Below are positions 17,103 through 25,009 of a stretch of 64,000 nucleotides of DNA, piece by piece. Position numbers and translations under genes: made by a program. The stretch spans positions 434,001 through 498,000 of the forward strand of contig NZ_JAHKKG010000003.1 in the NCBI RefSeq assembly GCF_018829635.1, written 5' to 3'. This DNA is from Paractinoplanes bogorensis. Its GTDB lineage: Bacteria; Actinomycetota; Actinomycetes; Mycobacteriales; Micromonosporaceae. How positions within the stretch are numbered: position 1 is the first letter of the stretch; every line of letters begins with the position of its first letter. The notes under the pieces were generated by a model. It had not been told where the DNA came from. It did no database searches and saw nothing but the letters and a program-made list of their open reading frames with translations.

Positions 17103-18314
17103 ATGGGTGAAACCGGAGTAACCGCCGTGACCGAAAGCCTGCCCGACGTGCGGACGTACCGGCTCTCGCCGGAGGTGGTCGCGCCGCTGCGGCAGCGGCT
17201 GCCCCACGTGGCGACGCAGACCATCGACGCCATCATGGCCGAGGTACCGGCCTACGCGGTGGCGTTCGCCGGAGATCTGGGCGTGAAGATCGCGCGCGCG
17301 GTGCGGGCCGCCCTGGGCACGTTCCTCGAACTGGTGGCCCGGGCCGACGGCCCCGACCAGCAGTCTCCGCTCGGGCCGGCGCTCGAGGGGGCGTACGCGC
17401 TGGGCCGCGGCGAGGCGCGCAACGGCCGCAGCCTGGACGCGCTGCTCGGCGCCTACCGGGTCGGCGCCCGGGTCTCGTGGCACGAACTGGCCAAGATCAG
17501 TGTGAGCACCGGCCAGCCCGCCCCGGTCATCGCCCACTTCGCCGAGCTGGTCTTCGCCTACATCGACGAGCTGTCCGCGGCCAGCGTGGCCGGGCACGCC
17601 GACGAGCTGGCCTCCTCGGGCCGGGCCCGGCTGCGGCACCTCGAACAGCTCACCCAGGCCCTGCTCGCGGGCGAGGCCGAGCACACGATCGAGGTCGCCG
17701 CCGAGCGGGCCGACTGGTCGCCCCCGCAGACCCTCACCGCCGTCCTGGTGCCCGAGCACGCCGCCCGTACGGTGGTCGACCTGCTCGACCGGCGCACACT
17801 GCGGCTCAGCGAGGCCGGACCGGCCGCCCCCGACCACTCGGTGCTGCTGGTGCCCGACGCCTCCCGCGGCGCCGTGGCCGGCCTCCTCCGGGGGCAGAGC
17901 GCCGTGGTCGGCCCGGCCCGGCCGTGGCTGGCGGTCAAGTCTTCCTACGACCGGGCCGTGCGCACCCTGCGCCTGCCCGGCATCGAGACCGCCCGCACGG
18001 TCGTCGACACCGAGGACCACCTGGCCGCGCTCGTGCTCACGGCCGACCGGCAGGCCCTGGCCGACCTGCGGGCCAAGGTGCTGGCGCCGCTGACCGCCGC
18101 GCCCGGCCTCACCGTCGACAAGCTGATCGAGACCCTGCGCAGCTGGCTGCGTCATCAGGGCCGCCGCGAGGACGTGGCGGCCGAGCTCTTCGTGCACCCG
18201 CAGACGGTCCGCTACCGCATGACCCAGCTGCGCGAGCTCTACGGCGACCGCCTGCGCGACCCCGACTGGATCAGTTCCCTGATCATCGCCCTCACCCTGC
18301 CCGATCCGGTTTAG
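17103..18314 (+). CDS. PucR/CdaR-type helix-turn-helix regulator
   Basis: A 403-residue regulator with a long N-terminal sensing region and a C-terminal PucR-type (HTH_30) DNA-binding domain: DVAAELFVHPQTVRYRMTQL followed by RELYGDRL. This C-terminal arrangement is common in actinomycete regulators for fatty-acid and aromatic metabolism. It is divergent from the ferredoxin reductase/desaturase operon with an 87-bp gap holding an inverted repeat, so control of membrane-lipid desaturation is the likely role (inference). Two starts are possible: ATG 17103 and GTG 17127; the latter has a better-placed GGAG. It is one of three PucR-type regulators in the window. Confidence 0.87.
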   Translation: MGETGVTAVTESLPDVRTYRLSPEVVAPLRQRLPHVATQTIDAIMAEVPAYAVAFAGDLGVKIARAVRAALGTFLELVARADGPDQQSPLGPALEGAYALGRGEARNGRSLDALLGAYRVGARVSWHELAKISVSTGQPAPVIAHFAELVFAYIDELSAASVAGHADELASSGRARLRHLEQLTQALLAGEAEHTIEVAAERADWSPPQTLTAVLVPEHAARTVVDLLDRRTLRLSEAGPAAPDHSVLLVPDASRGAVAGLLRGQSAVVGPARPWLAVKSSYDRAVRTLRLPGIETARTVVDTEDHLAALVLTADRQALADLRAKVLAPLTAAPGLTVDKLIETLRSWLRHQGRREDVAAELFVHPQTVRYRMTQLRELYGDRLRDPDWISSLIIALTLPDPV

Positions 18315-18324
18315 CCGGCGTTCC

Positions 18325-18340
18325 TTGGGCCGGGGCCCAA
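18325..18340. terminator. GC-rich dyad after PucR-type gene
   Basis: TTGGGCC-gg-GGCCCAA, 10 bp after the stop codon. It has the position of a terminator, but no U-tract follows and the two-base centre would make the loop tight, so it may equally be an operator for the downstream stress genes. Confidence 0.3.
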
Positions 18341-18447
18341 CCACGGCGCGAGGTGCCGTGAGACGTTGGGCCGCGTGACATGTCGGGGCCGGGGGTGGTT
18401 TCGGTTGACTTCGTGGTGACGGAAGAACTGCGAAGGGAGCTCGCATC

Positions 18448-19059
18448 ATGACCGAGATCCACAATGTCGTCGCGGTGACGTTCGCCGACGACGCCTCGGC
18501 CTACCAGGGCCTGAGCACGTTGCGGACGGCCGCCGCGGACGGTCGCATCGACCTGATCGGGGCCGCCGTGGTCAGCCGGGATGCCGGGGGCCGGCTGTCC
18601 ATCCCGGAGGCCGGCGACACCCGGATCGGCGAGGGCATCGCGGGCGGCGGCCTGATCGGTGTGCTCGTCGGCATCCTCGGCGGGCCGCTCGGCATGCTCA
18701 TCGGCTGGGGCACCGGCGCCCTGATCGGCGGGGTCATCGACCTCGACCGGGCCAGCCGCGGCGACGAGCTGCTGGCCGGCTTCAGCCGCGCGGTGCCGCC
18801 CGGCTCGACCGCGCTGATCGCCGAGGTGCGCGAGCCCGCGATCGAGGTGGTCGACACCGAGATGGGCAAGATCGGCGGTACGGTCGTCCGCCGCCCCGCG
18901 TCCGAGGTGCTCGCCGAGCTGGAGGCGGCCGAGGACGCCAGCAAGGCGGCCGAGGCCGAGGCCCGGCGGGTCGTGCGGGAGCAGAAGAAGCAGGCCCGCG
19001 AGGAGAAGTTCGACGAGCGCAAGGCCAAGCTGCGGGCCCGGTTCGGGCTGGACGACTGA
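18448..19059 (+). CDS. DUF1269-type membrane protein
   Basis: A 203-residue protein of the DUF1269 family, function unknown. The N-terminal soluble part (VVAVTFADDASAYQGLSTLR) is ferredoxin-like in pattern; the central glycine-rich GIAGGGLIGVLVGILGGPLG and following residues form one or two short membrane helices; the C-terminus is a highly charged helix of Lys, Arg and Glu (about 150-203), probably cytoplasmic. GAAGGGAG gives a strong ribosome site. The next gene starts 1 bp after the stop. Such proteins are commonly associated with general stress responses; that is context, not proof. Confidence 0.82.
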   Translation: MTEIHNVVAVTFADDASAYQGLSTLRTAAADGRIDLIGAAVVSRDAGGRLSIPEAGDTRIGEGIAGGGLIGVLVGILGGPLGMLIGWGTGALIGGVIDLDRASRGDELLAGFSRAVPPGSTALIAEVREPAIEVVDTEMGKIGGTVVRRPASEVLAELEAAEDASKAAEAEARRVVREQKKQAREEKFDERKAKLRARFGLDD

Positions 19060-19060
19060 C

Positions 19061-19630
19061 ATGAGCAGCGTCGCGCGGGAAGTGAAGAAAGTATCCACGG
19101 GCGCGATCATCGGCGGCATCCTGCTCGCGCTGCTCGGCGCGCTCGGACTGGCCTACACGTGGATCGCGACCATCACCTCGGTCGCGCTCTTCGGGTGGCT
19201 CATGGTCGGCGCCGGCGTGGTCGCCACGATCGCCGCCATCGTCTCGGTCCGGCGGGACAACCGGCCGAGCTTCGGGGTCGTGCTGCTCACCGGTCCGCTC
19301 ACGATCGTCGGCGGCGTGGTCATCCTGTCCAACCTGGGCGCGTCGATCGCCGGGATCACCCTGGCCGTGGCCGTGGTGCTGATCGGTATCGGGATCATGC
19401 GCATCGTCACCCCGATGGTGCTGAACGGTGGTCGCTCGGTGTGGTCGATCATCTCGGGTGTCTGCTCGATCGTGCTCGGTGTGATGGCCATGTTCCAGTG
19501 GCCGGAGAGCAGCCTCTATCTGATCGGCACGCTGGTCTCGGTCAACGTGCTGATCGACGGCATCAACCTGCTCACGGTCGGTTCCCTGGGCCACCGGACG
19601 AGCGGCGCGATCGCCGCGTTCGCCCGGTAG
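19061..19630 (+). CDS. HdeD-family (DUF308) membrane protein
   Basis: A 189-residue integral membrane protein with six hydrophobic helices, spaced roughly every 25-30 residues, with repeats of the pattern GAxLxxLGxxxL typical of HdeD. In Escherichia coli HdeD is linked to acid resistance at high cell density; the molecular role is unknown. It lies 1 bp behind the DUF1269 gene, clearly in the same transcript, suggesting a two-protein membrane-stress unit. It converges with a PucR-type gene 6 bp downstream. Confidence 0.86.
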   Translation: MSSVAREVKKVSTGAIIGGILLALLGALGLAYTWIATITSVALFGWLMVGAGVVATIAAIVSVRRDNRPSFGVVLLTGPLTIVGGVVILSNLGASIAGITLAVAVVLIGIGIMRIVTPMVLNGGRSVWSIISGVCSIVLGVMAMFQWPESSLYLIGTLVSVNVLIDGINLLTVGSLGHRTSGAIAAFAR

Positions 19631-19636
19631 CCCGCT

Positions 19637-20824
19637 TCACCAGGCGATCCGCTCGCGGTAGGCCAGGGCCAGCGCCAGGGCCAGACGATCCGGGTGGGGC
19701 TCGGGCACCAGGTCGAACGCCCGGGTGACGCGGTAGAGGACCGTATTGCGATGGACGAACAGCTTGCGCGCGGCGACGGCAGCATTGTCGCCGCGCGCAA
19801 TGTATTCGCTCAGCGTCTGCCGCAGCCGGGCCGCCTCGTCGCTGTCCACGGCCAGCGGCCCGAGCACACTCCGGATCCAGGCCCGGGCCGCGACCGGGTC
19901 ACGGGCCAGGAAGGTCAGCGGTGCGACATCGTGATACCAGGTGATGGCCGGCTTGTCGGCCGGGGCGAGCACGGCCAGATCGGCGGCGGCGAGCGCGTTG
20001 CGGTGCGAGGCCCGGAAACCGTCGAAGCCGTCGGCCGCCTCGCCGACCGCGATGTGGGTGCCGGTGCCGTCGACCGCCTGGCGCAGCTGGTCCTCGGTCA
20101 CCGCCCGGGTCGTGACGCTGAGCCATCCGTGCGCCCGCGACTCGTCCTGCGGGGCGTAGAGCACCCCGCGCACCCCGTTCAGCAGGCGCAGCCGGTGCGC
20201 CATGGCGGGCAGGGCGGCGTCCGGCTGCCACAGCACCAGCGCCTGATGGCGCCCGCCGACGTCGTAGCCGAGGGCGGCCGACGCGTCCCCGGCGGTCAGG
20301 GCCCTGGTCTCGAGCACCTCGGCCACCCGGCGGGCGTGCCCGACCGAGACCGACCGGGCCCATTCCTGCTGGGCCTCGGCGTGGGCCAGCAGCGCGGCGT
20401 TGGACGAGCGGTAGATGTGCCGTCCGGTGTAGGTGAGCACGTCGCGCAACGCCGCCGTGAGCTCGTCCGGCCCGGCGACCAGCGCGACGACGTCGACCAC
20501 TTCGTCGGCCGTCATCGCCTGGCCGACCTGGAAGCCGCGCATCAGGTCCTCGGCCGAGATGCCCCGCTCGGCCAGCCGTTGAGCCAGGTCGAGCAGGGCC
20601 GACGTGGGCGGCCGGTCGTTGATCTCGTACCCGGCCAGCCCGGCCGCGAGGTCGTGCAGGTTGGCGCTCAGCAGCTCCTCGATCCGGGCGCGCAGGGCCT
20701 GATCGAGATCGGACAGGGCCGGGATCTCGCGGACGAGGCGGGCCAGCATGCGCTCGTTCAGCGCGGCCTCGCGGGCGAGCACTTCGGCGGCCACCCGGGC
20801 CAGCACCTCACCGGAGCCGATCAT
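19637..20824 (-). CDS. PucR-type regulator, distal gene of DyP/DUF4331 operon
   Basis: A 395-residue regulator. The N-terminal part (RxxxALxxRIEELL, then GYEINDRPPT and MRGFQVGQAM) is an all-helical sensing domain as in actinomycete PucR-like proteins, the middle resembles a degenerate GGDEF-like fold, and the C-terminus has the HTH_30 motif NAAVAARKLFVHRNTVLYRV. ATG 20824 overlaps the stop of the TPR gene (ATGA, 4 bp). It is the last of six same-strand genes and the operon's first gene also encodes a PucR-type regulator, so the operon is enclosed by two related regulators. Confidence 0.86.
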   Translation of the reverse strand: MIGSGEVLARVAAEVLAREAALNERMLARLVREIPALSDLDQALRARIEELLSANLHDLAAGLAGYEINDRPPTSALLDLAQRLAERGISAEDLMRGFQVGQAMTADEVVDVVALVAGPDELTAALRDVLTYTGRHIYRSSNAALLAHAEAQQEWARSVSVGHARRVAEVLETRALTAGDASAALGYDVGGRHQALVLWQPDAALPAMAHRLRLLNGVRGVLYAPQDESRAHGWLSVTTRAVTEDQLRQAVDGTGTHIAVGEAADGFDGFRASHRNALAAADLAVLAPADKPAITWYHDVAPLTFLARDPVAARAWIRSVLGPLAVDSDEAARLRQTLSEYIARGDNAAVAARKLFVHRNTVLYRVTRAFDLVPEPHPDRLALALALAYRERIAW

Positions 20825-21753
20825 GAGAGACCGGCCCGGTGCATCAGCCGGCGGGCCCGCGGGGTGTCCCGGTTGGCCAGGTTGAGCGCGGCCAGCTCGC
20901 GGGCCCGCTCCGGATCGCGGCCCGCGGTCAGATAGAAGTGGGCGGCGTGGTCCGCGTACGCCTCGGGCCAGTCGGCCAGCAGCCGCTCGTAGCCCGACCG
21001 CGCGCGTTCCACGAGCGGCTCGACGACCGTACGGTCCGCCTGCTCCCGCTCCAGGACGGTGGCCAGGGTCGCCGGATATTCGGGGTCGTCGGAGATGTCG
21101 AGCAACGGGGTCAACAGGATCCTCGCCTTCACCGTGGCGCCGCGTTCGAGGTGGACCTCGGCCAGATGGCCCTGGGCCGGGACGTGCCCGGGGATCAGCT
21201 CGAGCACGGCCCGGAACCCGGCCGCGGCGGTCTCGAGATCGCCCTCACCCAGGGCGGCCGCCGCCCAGCCGAACAGCAGTTGGGCGGCGGCGAACGGGGA
21301 CGTGCCCCGATCCGCGGCGAGGGCCGACCGCATCGCGTCGCGGGCCTCGCCGGGCCGGCCGAGTTCGACGAGCAGCACGGCGAGCCCGCCCCACGTCGGC
21401 AGCCCGGGCCGCTCCGCGACGGCCTCTTGGCGGAGCCGGAGAGCGTCGTCGAACCGGCCCTGGGCCTGCCACAGCGCGGCTCGCTCGTCGGTGACACCGA
21501 TGTCACCGGTGGGCGCCCGGTCAAGGAACCGGTGTGCCGAGTCGAACCGGTGCAGCCGGCCGGCCGCGCGGGCCCGGGCCATCGGCGCGAAGTCACCGGT
21601 GTCATCCAGGAGAGCCAGGGCCCGGCGGGTGTCGGCGATCCGGCCCCGCACGTCGGCGCGGAGAAACAGCAGGTCGGCCAGGCCGGTCCGGGCGGTGCGG
21701 ATCGACGCGTCCAGGTTCGACAGGGCGATGCGGCCGTGCGTGTAGCGCCTCAT
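20821..21753 (-). CDS. Tetratricopeptide-repeat protein
   Basis: A 310-residue soluble helical-repeat protein. TPR-type units are readable, for example WGGLAVLLVELGRPGEARDA, LLFGWAAAALGEGDLETAAA and GHLAEVHLERGATVKARILL. There is no signal peptide, so it acts in the cytoplasm, probably as a protein-interaction scaffold. It overlaps DUF4331 gene upstream and the PucR gene downstream by 4 bp each (ATGA junctions), which implies co-ordinated synthesis. A dedicated role with the DUF4331 protein is an inference from this coupling. Confidence 0.82.
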   Translation of the reverse strand: MRRYTHGRIALSNLDASIRTARTGLADLLFLRADVRGRIADTRRALALLDDTGDFAPMARARAAGRLHRFDSAHRFLDRAPTGDIGVTDERAALWQAQGRFDDALRLRQEAVAERPGLPTWGGLAVLLVELGRPGEARDAMRSALAADRGTSPFAAAQLLFGWAAAALGEGDLETAAAGFRAVLELIPGHVPAQGHLAEVHLERGATVKARILLTPLLDISDDPEYPATLATVLEREQADRTVVEPLVERARSGYERLLADWPEAYADHAAHFYLTAGRDPERARELAALNLANRDTPRARRLMHRAGLS

Positions 21754-22865
21754 GACCCCGGCAGCGCGGGCACCGGCAGGTCGACTGCCAGGTTCGGCGC
21801 TACGACGTACGGGAAGAAATGCGAAGCCGGAACGGTCGGACCGTCGACGCCATCACTGAGCGTGCGGCGCCCGGCGGTGGTCACGATGGTCAGGAACGTG
21901 TCGAAGAAGTCGTCGTCCAGCCACCGCCCGCCCGACGTGCGGTGCGGGCGGCCCTCGAGCAGCGCCCGCTCGATCTCGAAGTAGCCGTCCGGGGCGAACG
22001 GCAGATGCGGGTCCACCACCAGGAAGTCGGCCATCAGCAGCGGCCGCAGTGGGTGCGCGCCGTCCGGGGCGAGGGCCCAGTCGTTCGAGCCGTCCAGGGT
22101 GTCGAGGAACGACAGCTGGGCGTCGAAGCGCGACTCGTAGACCGTCCGGTAGACCGGTGAGATCGCGAACGGATCCTCCCGGTTGTAGAGGTCGCGGATC
22201 TCGAGCCCGGCGAACCGCTGGTCGTGCTCGGACCCGCTGAGCACGTAGTTCTTGATCTCGGGCCGGCCCAGCCGCTCGATCCGGACCGGCTTGCGGCCCG
22301 GCGTCGACACCACCTCGGCCGCGACGCCGACCAGGCCGGTGCCCAGGGCGGCGTCGATCGGCACCTCCACCACGAGGCTGAGCACGTCGAAGCGGTCCAG
22401 CGCGTTGCTGCCCGGCGCCGCGTAGAGCAGGCGGCCCTCGGTCTCGGACTGCAGGGCGGCGATCACATCCATGAAGAACGGATCGGACCGCAGCCCCGCG
22501 TACGCCCGCAGCCCGCCCGACTCGACCGGATCGCCGCCGAGGGCGATGTCGACGAACGCCCCCGACGACGACACGATCCGGCCCGCCTGGACACCGGTGA
22601 CATCGTCCGGTGGCGTGAACCGGGCCGTCACGGTCACGCCGGAGTCACCGGTGACATCGAAGCTGCGGCCGGCGGCGGCGATCGGCCGGACCAGGACGCG
22701 GTAGTCGACCGCGTCGCTGAACAACGATTCCGACGTCGCCTGTGGGAACACGTTGGCGACGACCGTTAGCCAGCCGGGTCGTTCCGGGCTGACGAAGGCG
22801 TACAGGTCGGTGAGGTCGACCGAGGGGTCGCCCATCACCGCGGGACCGCTGAAGTGGTCCGACAT
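21750..22865 (-). CDS. DUF4331 family protein
   Basis: A 371-residue protein of the DUF4331 family, whose function is unknown. The family opening is present: SGPAVMGDPSVDLTDLYAF, followed by a beta-rich body with VDYRVLVRP, PFFMDVIAAL and LVVEVPIDAALG, and the late LNGxDxDxxLxP-like region LRPLLMADFLVVDPHLPFAP. There is no signal peptide, unlike many secreted relatives, so it is probably cytoplasmic. It lies between the DyP peroxidase gene (57 bp gap containing a 15-bp triplicate repeat) and the TPR gene (4-bp overlap). Confidence 0.85.
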   Translation of the reverse strand: MSDHFSGPAVMGDPSVDLTDLYAFVSPERPGWLTVVANVFPQATSESLFSDAVDYRVLVRPIAAAGRSFDVTGDSGVTVTARFTPPDDVTGVQAGRIVSSSGAFVDIALGGDPVESGGLRAYAGLRSDPFFMDVIAALQSETEGRLLYAAPGSNALDRFDVLSLVVEVPIDAALGTGLVGVAAEVVSTPGRKPVRIERLGRPEIKNYVLSGSEHDQRFAGLEIRDLYNREDPFAISPVYRTVYESRFDAQLSFLDTLDGSNDWALAPDGAHPLRPLLMADFLVVDPHLPFAPDGYFEIERALLEGRPHRTSGGRWLDDDFFDTFLTIVTTAGRRTLSDGVDGPTVPASHFFPYVVAPNLAVDLPVPALPGS

Positions 22866-22878
22866 GGCAGGCTCCTTA

Positions 22879-22923
22879 CTGAGGGCGACGAGTCTGAGGG
22901 CGACGAGTCTGAAGGCGACGAGT
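22879..22923. repeat. Three tandem 15-bp repeats between DyP and DUF4331 genes
   Basis: CTGAGGGCGACGAGT occurs twice perfectly and a third time with one change (A for G at position 5). The array fills almost the whole gap between the DyP stop and the DUF4331 start, just before the latter's ribosome-binding region, where copy-number change would alter spacing or structure in the leader. Confidence 0.75.
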
Positions 22924-24299
22924 CAGAAGCGGCGGTCGATGATGCCCCGCAGGGCGCTCAGGCCGGGGACGAAGAGGTACTCGGCGCCGCGGGTGGCGGT
23001 GAAGGCGGGCAGGTCGAAGAGCACGGGCCGCCGGGTGCCGGGCACGGTCATCCGCGCGTCCGGCCCGCCGTCGCCGAGGATCGGGTCCTGCTCGGCCGGG
23101 TCGAGACCCATGAACGAGCCGCCCTTGAGCCACTCGCTCTGCACGAACTCGAACTGCCGCTCGATGTCGGCGTTGATGATCAGCACGCACAATCCGCGAT
23201 CGACGCCGTCGTCCTCGATGACGTCGTCCGGCACCAGCGGCCCGTACTCGACCGAGCGCCGGATCAGCCGGTGCCGCTGCACGACCGTATTACGGGCCAG
23301 GGGAGTGGCCCGCGGGTTGCTGCGCCGCAGATGGGCCCCGAGCGGGCAGCGGCGCCCCTCGTCGTCCCCCTCGTACGTGAAATCGTTGCGCCGCGTCAGG
23401 TCGTGCGCCAGCGACGGGTCGTCGTGGTCGGGGGAGAGGTCGACCGGGCAGCCGCTGGGCCAGCGCCCCATCATCTTCGCCGCCACCCGGTCCTGGTCGG
23501 GCCGGGCGTCGCTGCCATAGAGACGCGCGGCGGTCGTGGCGACGAACCGCCGGAAGCCGGCCACGTCCTGCCGGAGCTTGCGGAACACCAGGAACGTCCC
23601 GTTCCGCTTGAGGTCGAACGGCTCCGGACCGGAGATCGTCTCGCCCACCTCGTCCTCGTAACCGAGGAGGAACTCGCCCGGCTTGACGGCCCGCCAGGAT
23701 CCGTCCGGCTCGAGCACCCCGTCCCCGGCGTACGAGGGTTCGGCGTTGCCCTCGACCGGCGGGTTCGAGATGGGGTCGACGAAGCCGAAGTGCTCGCCCT
23801 CGGCCCCGGTCCCGTCCTCGTGGACGAGCGCGTCGGTGTCCTGCACGAAGCGGACCGTGACGCCGCCGGTGGCCCGCATGCCGTCGCGCAGGATCCGGGT
23901 GGCCAGCTCGCGGGCCTGCTCGGTCGGTGTGCGGACGAGCACCAGCGCGTGGATGTCCGGCCCGCCCAGGCCGCCCTCCCAGTGCTCGGGTGCGTGCACC
24001 CCGACATCACCGAGCCGGGCCGCGCGTGCCCGCGGGCCCTCCCGGAACGCCTGCGGGAACGAGTCGAGCGCCTCCCGCGACATGCCGAGAGCGGTCAGTC
24101 CCGCGTACGTGAGACCGAGGTTGATCGTGAAATGCTCGGGCCGGCGGGCCGCCTCGAGCATCGCGGCCAGCCACCGGCGCGCGGCCTCGCCGTCGTCGAA
24201 ATGCACGAAGATGTGCCGCCCGCAGCGCATCTTGATCGGGGTGACCACGTTGGGCTGGATGTCGTCGAGCTCGCCCTTCAGGTCGGCGGCCGTCAGCAT
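22923..24299 (-). CDS. DyP-type heme peroxidase (cytoplasmic form)
   Basis: A 458-residue dye-decolorizing peroxidase. The distal-side motif, normally GxxDG, reads GFVDPISNP: the catalytic aspartate is kept but the following glycine is proline. The proximal heme-ligand motif CPLGAHLRRSNPR is intact and followed by the arginine-rich RHRLIRRSVEYG typical of the larger class of DyPs. No twin-arginine signal or encapsulin-targeting tail is evident, so it should stay in the cytoplasm. ATG 24299 is 5 bp after the upstream gene. The oxidised substrate is unknown; neighbours offer no electron donor. Confidence 0.9.
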   Translation of the reverse strand: MLTAADLKGELDDIQPNVVTPIKMRCGRHIFVHFDDGEAARRWLAAMLEAARRPEHFTINLGLTYAGLTALGMSREALDSFPQAFREGPRARAARLGDVGVHAPEHWEGGLGGPDIHALVLVRTPTEQARELATRILRDGMRATGGVTVRFVQDTDALVHEDGTGAEGEHFGFVDPISNPPVEGNAEPSYAGDGVLEPDGSWRAVKPGEFLLGYEDEVGETISGPEPFDLKRNGTFLVFRKLRQDVAGFRRFVATTAARLYGSDARPDQDRVAAKMMGRWPSGCPVDLSPDHDDPSLAHDLTRRNDFTYEGDDEGRRCPLGAHLRRSNPRATPLARNTVVQRHRLIRRSVEYGPLVPDDVIEDDGVDRGLCVLIINADIERQFEFVQSEWLKGGSFMGLDPAEQDPILGDGGPDARMTVPGTRRPVLFDLPAFTATRGAEYLFVPGLSALRGIIDRRF

Positions 24300-24304
24300 C
24301 CGGC

Positions 24305-24976
24305 TCAGCCCTTCGGCAGCCGGTCGGCGACATCCTCGTACTGCCAGTTGCCGGTGCCGGCCGCGGTGTCGATCGACGCGGCGTTGGCCAGGAACGGGGC
24401 CGGCTCGGCGAGGGCGGCCAGATAGGCGTCGACGGTCTCCTGCAGCGGGGCGTCGGCCTTGCTGACCGCCCGCTGGAAGTCCTGAGCCTTGCGGTACCAG
24501 TCGGCCAGCCGGCTGACCTGCGTGTAGCTGACCTCGGGGAAGCCGTCGTAGATGGCCAGCGTGCGGATCTGCCCGGCGGCGATGAAGCGCACGATGTCGC
24601 GGGCGGTGTCCTCGGGCCCGTCCGGGCAGCCCTGGCACTGACCCCAGACCTTGAGCAGGTTGTCGCGCCCGTTGTAGACGAAGTCGTCGAAGTACTTCTG
24701 CAGGTCGCCGTCGAACTGGGAGATGAAGAACAGCGCATAGCCGTCGAAGTCGGAGACCCGGGCCACGAACCAGCGGGCCGTACGGATCAGGCCCAGCTTG
24801 GCCGTGGTCGGCAGGAACCAGTCCTCGGTGAACTTCGAGGCCATCAGGGCCAGATCGGTCTCGGGCTTCAGCGGCCACATGCCGGTGAACTCGTGCACCT
24901 CGTTGGGACCGTCGCCGGTCATGGTCAGGCCCGGGTCGCGCAGGCCCCAGGTGTTTCCGGTGGCGTTCTCAGTCAT
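24305..24976 (-). CDS. Uncharacterised protein linked to DyP peroxidase
   Basis: A roughly 223-residue protein of unknown function. It has no signal peptide, one aromatic-rich core (ARWFVARVSDFDGYALFFIS, then QFDGDLQKYFDDFVYNG) and two cysteines in WGQCQGCP. I recall similar LLFxSNYDGSxxxYLxDF stretches in proteins encoded with, or fused to, DyP-like peroxidases, so a partner role is likely but unproven. The start is uncertain: ATG 24976 gives a natural-looking N-terminus but its GGAGG is only 1 bp away; ATG 25006 is 3 bp after the upstream stop and would suit re-initiation. Confidence 0.75.
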   Translation of the reverse strand: MTENATGNTWGLRDPGLTMTGDGPNEVHEFTGMWPLKPETDLALMASKFTEDWFLPTTAKLGLIRTARWFVARVSDFDGYALFFISQFDGDLQKYFDDFVYNGRDNLLKVWGQCQGCPDGPEDTARDIVRFIAAGQIRTLAIYDGFPEVSYTQVSRLADWYRKAQDFQRAVSKADAPLQETVDAYLAALAEPAPFLANAASIDTAAGTGNWQYEDVADRLPKG

Positions 24977-25009
24977 GCCTCCAGGCTTGTCGCCGCACCG
25001 GACCATGGT

